Source: Aquila chrysaetos chrysaetos
Lineage: Eukaryota; Chordata; Aves; Accipitriformes; Accipitridae
DNA length: 64,000 bases
Direction: 5' to 3'
Assembly (NCBI RefSeq): GCF_900496995.4
Contig: NC_044023.1
Location: 22,824,453 to 22,888,452 of the forward strand
Shown: positions 62,301-64,000 of the stretch, piece after piece
Numbering within the stretch: position 1 is the first letter of the stretch
Layout: the number at the start of each line of letters is the position of its first letter
Notes under the pieces: model-generated
The model's database searches: none
Seen by the model: the letters and a program-made list of their open reading frames with translations, nothing else
Told to the model about the DNA's origin: nothing
Position numbers and translations under genes: made by a program

Positions 62301-64000
62301 GCTGTCTGCTTCCGTTGAGGGCCTATGATAAATTTGTCTGGTTTAAGAACTGGAGAAGCCAAAGTGGCCAAATAGAGCAAACCCCCAGATACTCCACGAC
62401 AGACACATGCAGCTCATTATTTATACCACTTAGTTCAGTATCTTCACTTCCACCTTTCTCCAATTCTTTCACTACATATGAAATACTACTTCCAAAATAC
62501 ACATTACTGTTGCTCTTCCCCTATACTCACATTTGCATTTAGCACCCCTGTGCTTCAACTGGAGAAAAGCCTTATCAAAACACGTCTGAGCCACTAAGGC
62601 AAAGTAAAAATACAGTCCTTTCTCCCATCAATTTGGTGGAGGGATTTTCAGTACCAGTAACACACCAACGTTTATATCTTATTTCTGCTTTTCATGGTGA
62701 TAGTTATGATCGAAGAAGGTATATACCACAAGCTAAAATATTAATTGACTAAGGTATAAGTTGAGAAAAAAGCCTTAACCTTTTCTATTGCTGGTCATTA
62801 CAATCTGCTGATGAAAACCAACTTCACGCAATTTACACTTTTTCTGATTACATTTGAACAGTTACACTGCAGTAGCCAATTCTTAAAGTATGCTCCCTTT
62901 TTTTTTTTTTTTAAAGTAATTGAGTAGTATTAGATTCCTTTCACCTTTTTTTCCCCAGCAGACACTAGTAGATTTTAAACATTTTAGGCAATGTAACAAG
63001 AAGCTAGCTTTTATTTTCTATTGTTTAATTTAAGCTTGCAGATCCGGAGGAAGAATTTGCTTTTGCAGAACCCTTAAAGTCCCTGCCCCATAATTGGGAT
63101 GCTTCTACGTTTTCACAACAAGAAGTGTCTTGCAAGTTGTCTATAGAAACTTGTTTCTTGAACGCATGATCTATAGAAAACTGCTAACACATTTTATTAG
63201 TTTCAATTAGCCGGGATAAGCATGGCCTACACAGAATCTGGTTGTCTGAGAAGCGGTCTGACTACATTATATTCTAACACCACATGCCCATGGCTGATGC
63301 TTCCCTTCCCTGCAACTGAAAGACGCTTGCTTGTTCTAGGCTACAAATCGCACTCTCACAAAAACCAAAGATCCTCGAAACAACTAAAGTCCACACAGTA
63401 CTTTCAACATTTATAACCTCTCACAGAAAACGCTTACTAGAACAACAAAAAGACACAGTTTTGAGAGGCAGAAGCATATACAGATAAAATTCTAAGCTGT
63501 ATCTTCAGTCATTAGAGTTTGCTTTCCACTCCACCACTGACCTGCCTTCTGACACCTTCTCCTTGCAGACAGAAGTTCCTTGCTGAAAGTTGGATTTCAT
63601 GGTAGGTAGCTGGTGAGGGGGCAGGCAGACAGGAGGAAGAAAAGCAGCTTCTAGTTTCTTTTTCACATCCTCATGATATTGCCATGTTTTAGAACATAAG
63701 TTTGTCCACAGCATCAGCATAAAGTTAACAAGTGCCAAACTACAAGGCAGTCAGTCACTATGCTCCAGATCACTTTACCAAAATAATTAGTACAATCTTT
63801 CTCTGTGTTCATTTTGACAGTGCTCTGCATGCCAGCAACTCGCAAAATAACCTAATAATATATACTGAAAACATGGCAAAAGGACAGTCTCCTAAAGTTT
63901 ACTTTTAACAAATACAGAAAACTTTCATAAAGAAACAGCCAAAAAGACCAGTTTGGGCTCCATTCCAGCTCTGGCATAATACTTGTTCTGTTAGCATTAC

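Larger units (their letters stand above)
53679..64000 (-). other. SUMF1 intron 3 (partial, continues past window)
   Basis: At least 10.3 kb with no SUMF1 exon recognised. It contains a C15 tract at 54509-54523 and a CpG island at about 58860-59380 with a hairpin. The remainder is ordinary AT-rich sequence with short A/T tracts (for example 62890-62912). Calling it intron 3 assumes exons 1-3 lie beyond 64 kb. Confidence 0.65.

Overview
The window looks like vertebrate, most probably avian, nuclear DNA. It is AT-rich, gene-poor and intron-rich. It carries degraded CR1-type LINE and MIR-like SINE fragments, one solo LTR, and a SETMAR-type histone methyltransferase with no fused mariner transposase. 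The species cannot be named from the sequence alone. Two genes can be supported at exon resolution. They are SETMAR (+ strand, two coding exons, 27116-30051) and the 3' two-thirds of SUMF1 (- strand, six coding exons between 34867 and 53678). The genes converge tail to tail, the arrangement I recall from human chromosome 3p26.

Layout. Positions 1-26.7 kb are gene desert with a few old repeats, a perfect palindrome at 4074-4093, and a stretch of broken coding-like frames at about 11.0-12.1 kb. Positions 26.74-27.9 kb are a CpG island with CCAAT, Sp1 and YY1-like motifs and SETMAR exon 1. SETMAR intron 1 (27203-29253) opens with G-rich DNA, a 67-nt all-purine tract and a 15-unit minisatellite. 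Exon 2 (29254-30051) encodes the entire pre-SET, SET and post-SET body. Positions 30.05-34.87 kb hold the two 3' ends. From 34.87 kb to the window end lies SUMF1, read right to left. Its exons 9 to 4 (human numbering) are spliced with consistent phases into 201 residues plus stop. Exons 1-3 were not found and should lie beyond 64 kb. Intron 7 (11.3 kb) contains a 668-bp solo LTR with TGTC/GACA ends and a 4-bp TGAT duplication. Intron 3 contains an unexplained CpG island (about 58.86-59.38 kb) with a strong imperfect hairpin.

Function. SETMAR is a SUV39-like nuclear lysine methyltransferase. SUMF1 is the formylglycine-generating enzyme of the endoplasmic reticulum, which activates sulfatases. 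They are neighbours by position, not by pathway. I found no convincing tRNA, rRNA, CRISPR array or prokaryotic-type system. The most interesting unexplained items are the intronic CpG-island hairpin, the splice-acceptor-like minisatellite in SETMAR intron 1, the paired T14G13 / C14A14 tracts in SUMF1 intron 8, and the AACCGGTT-centred palindrome.
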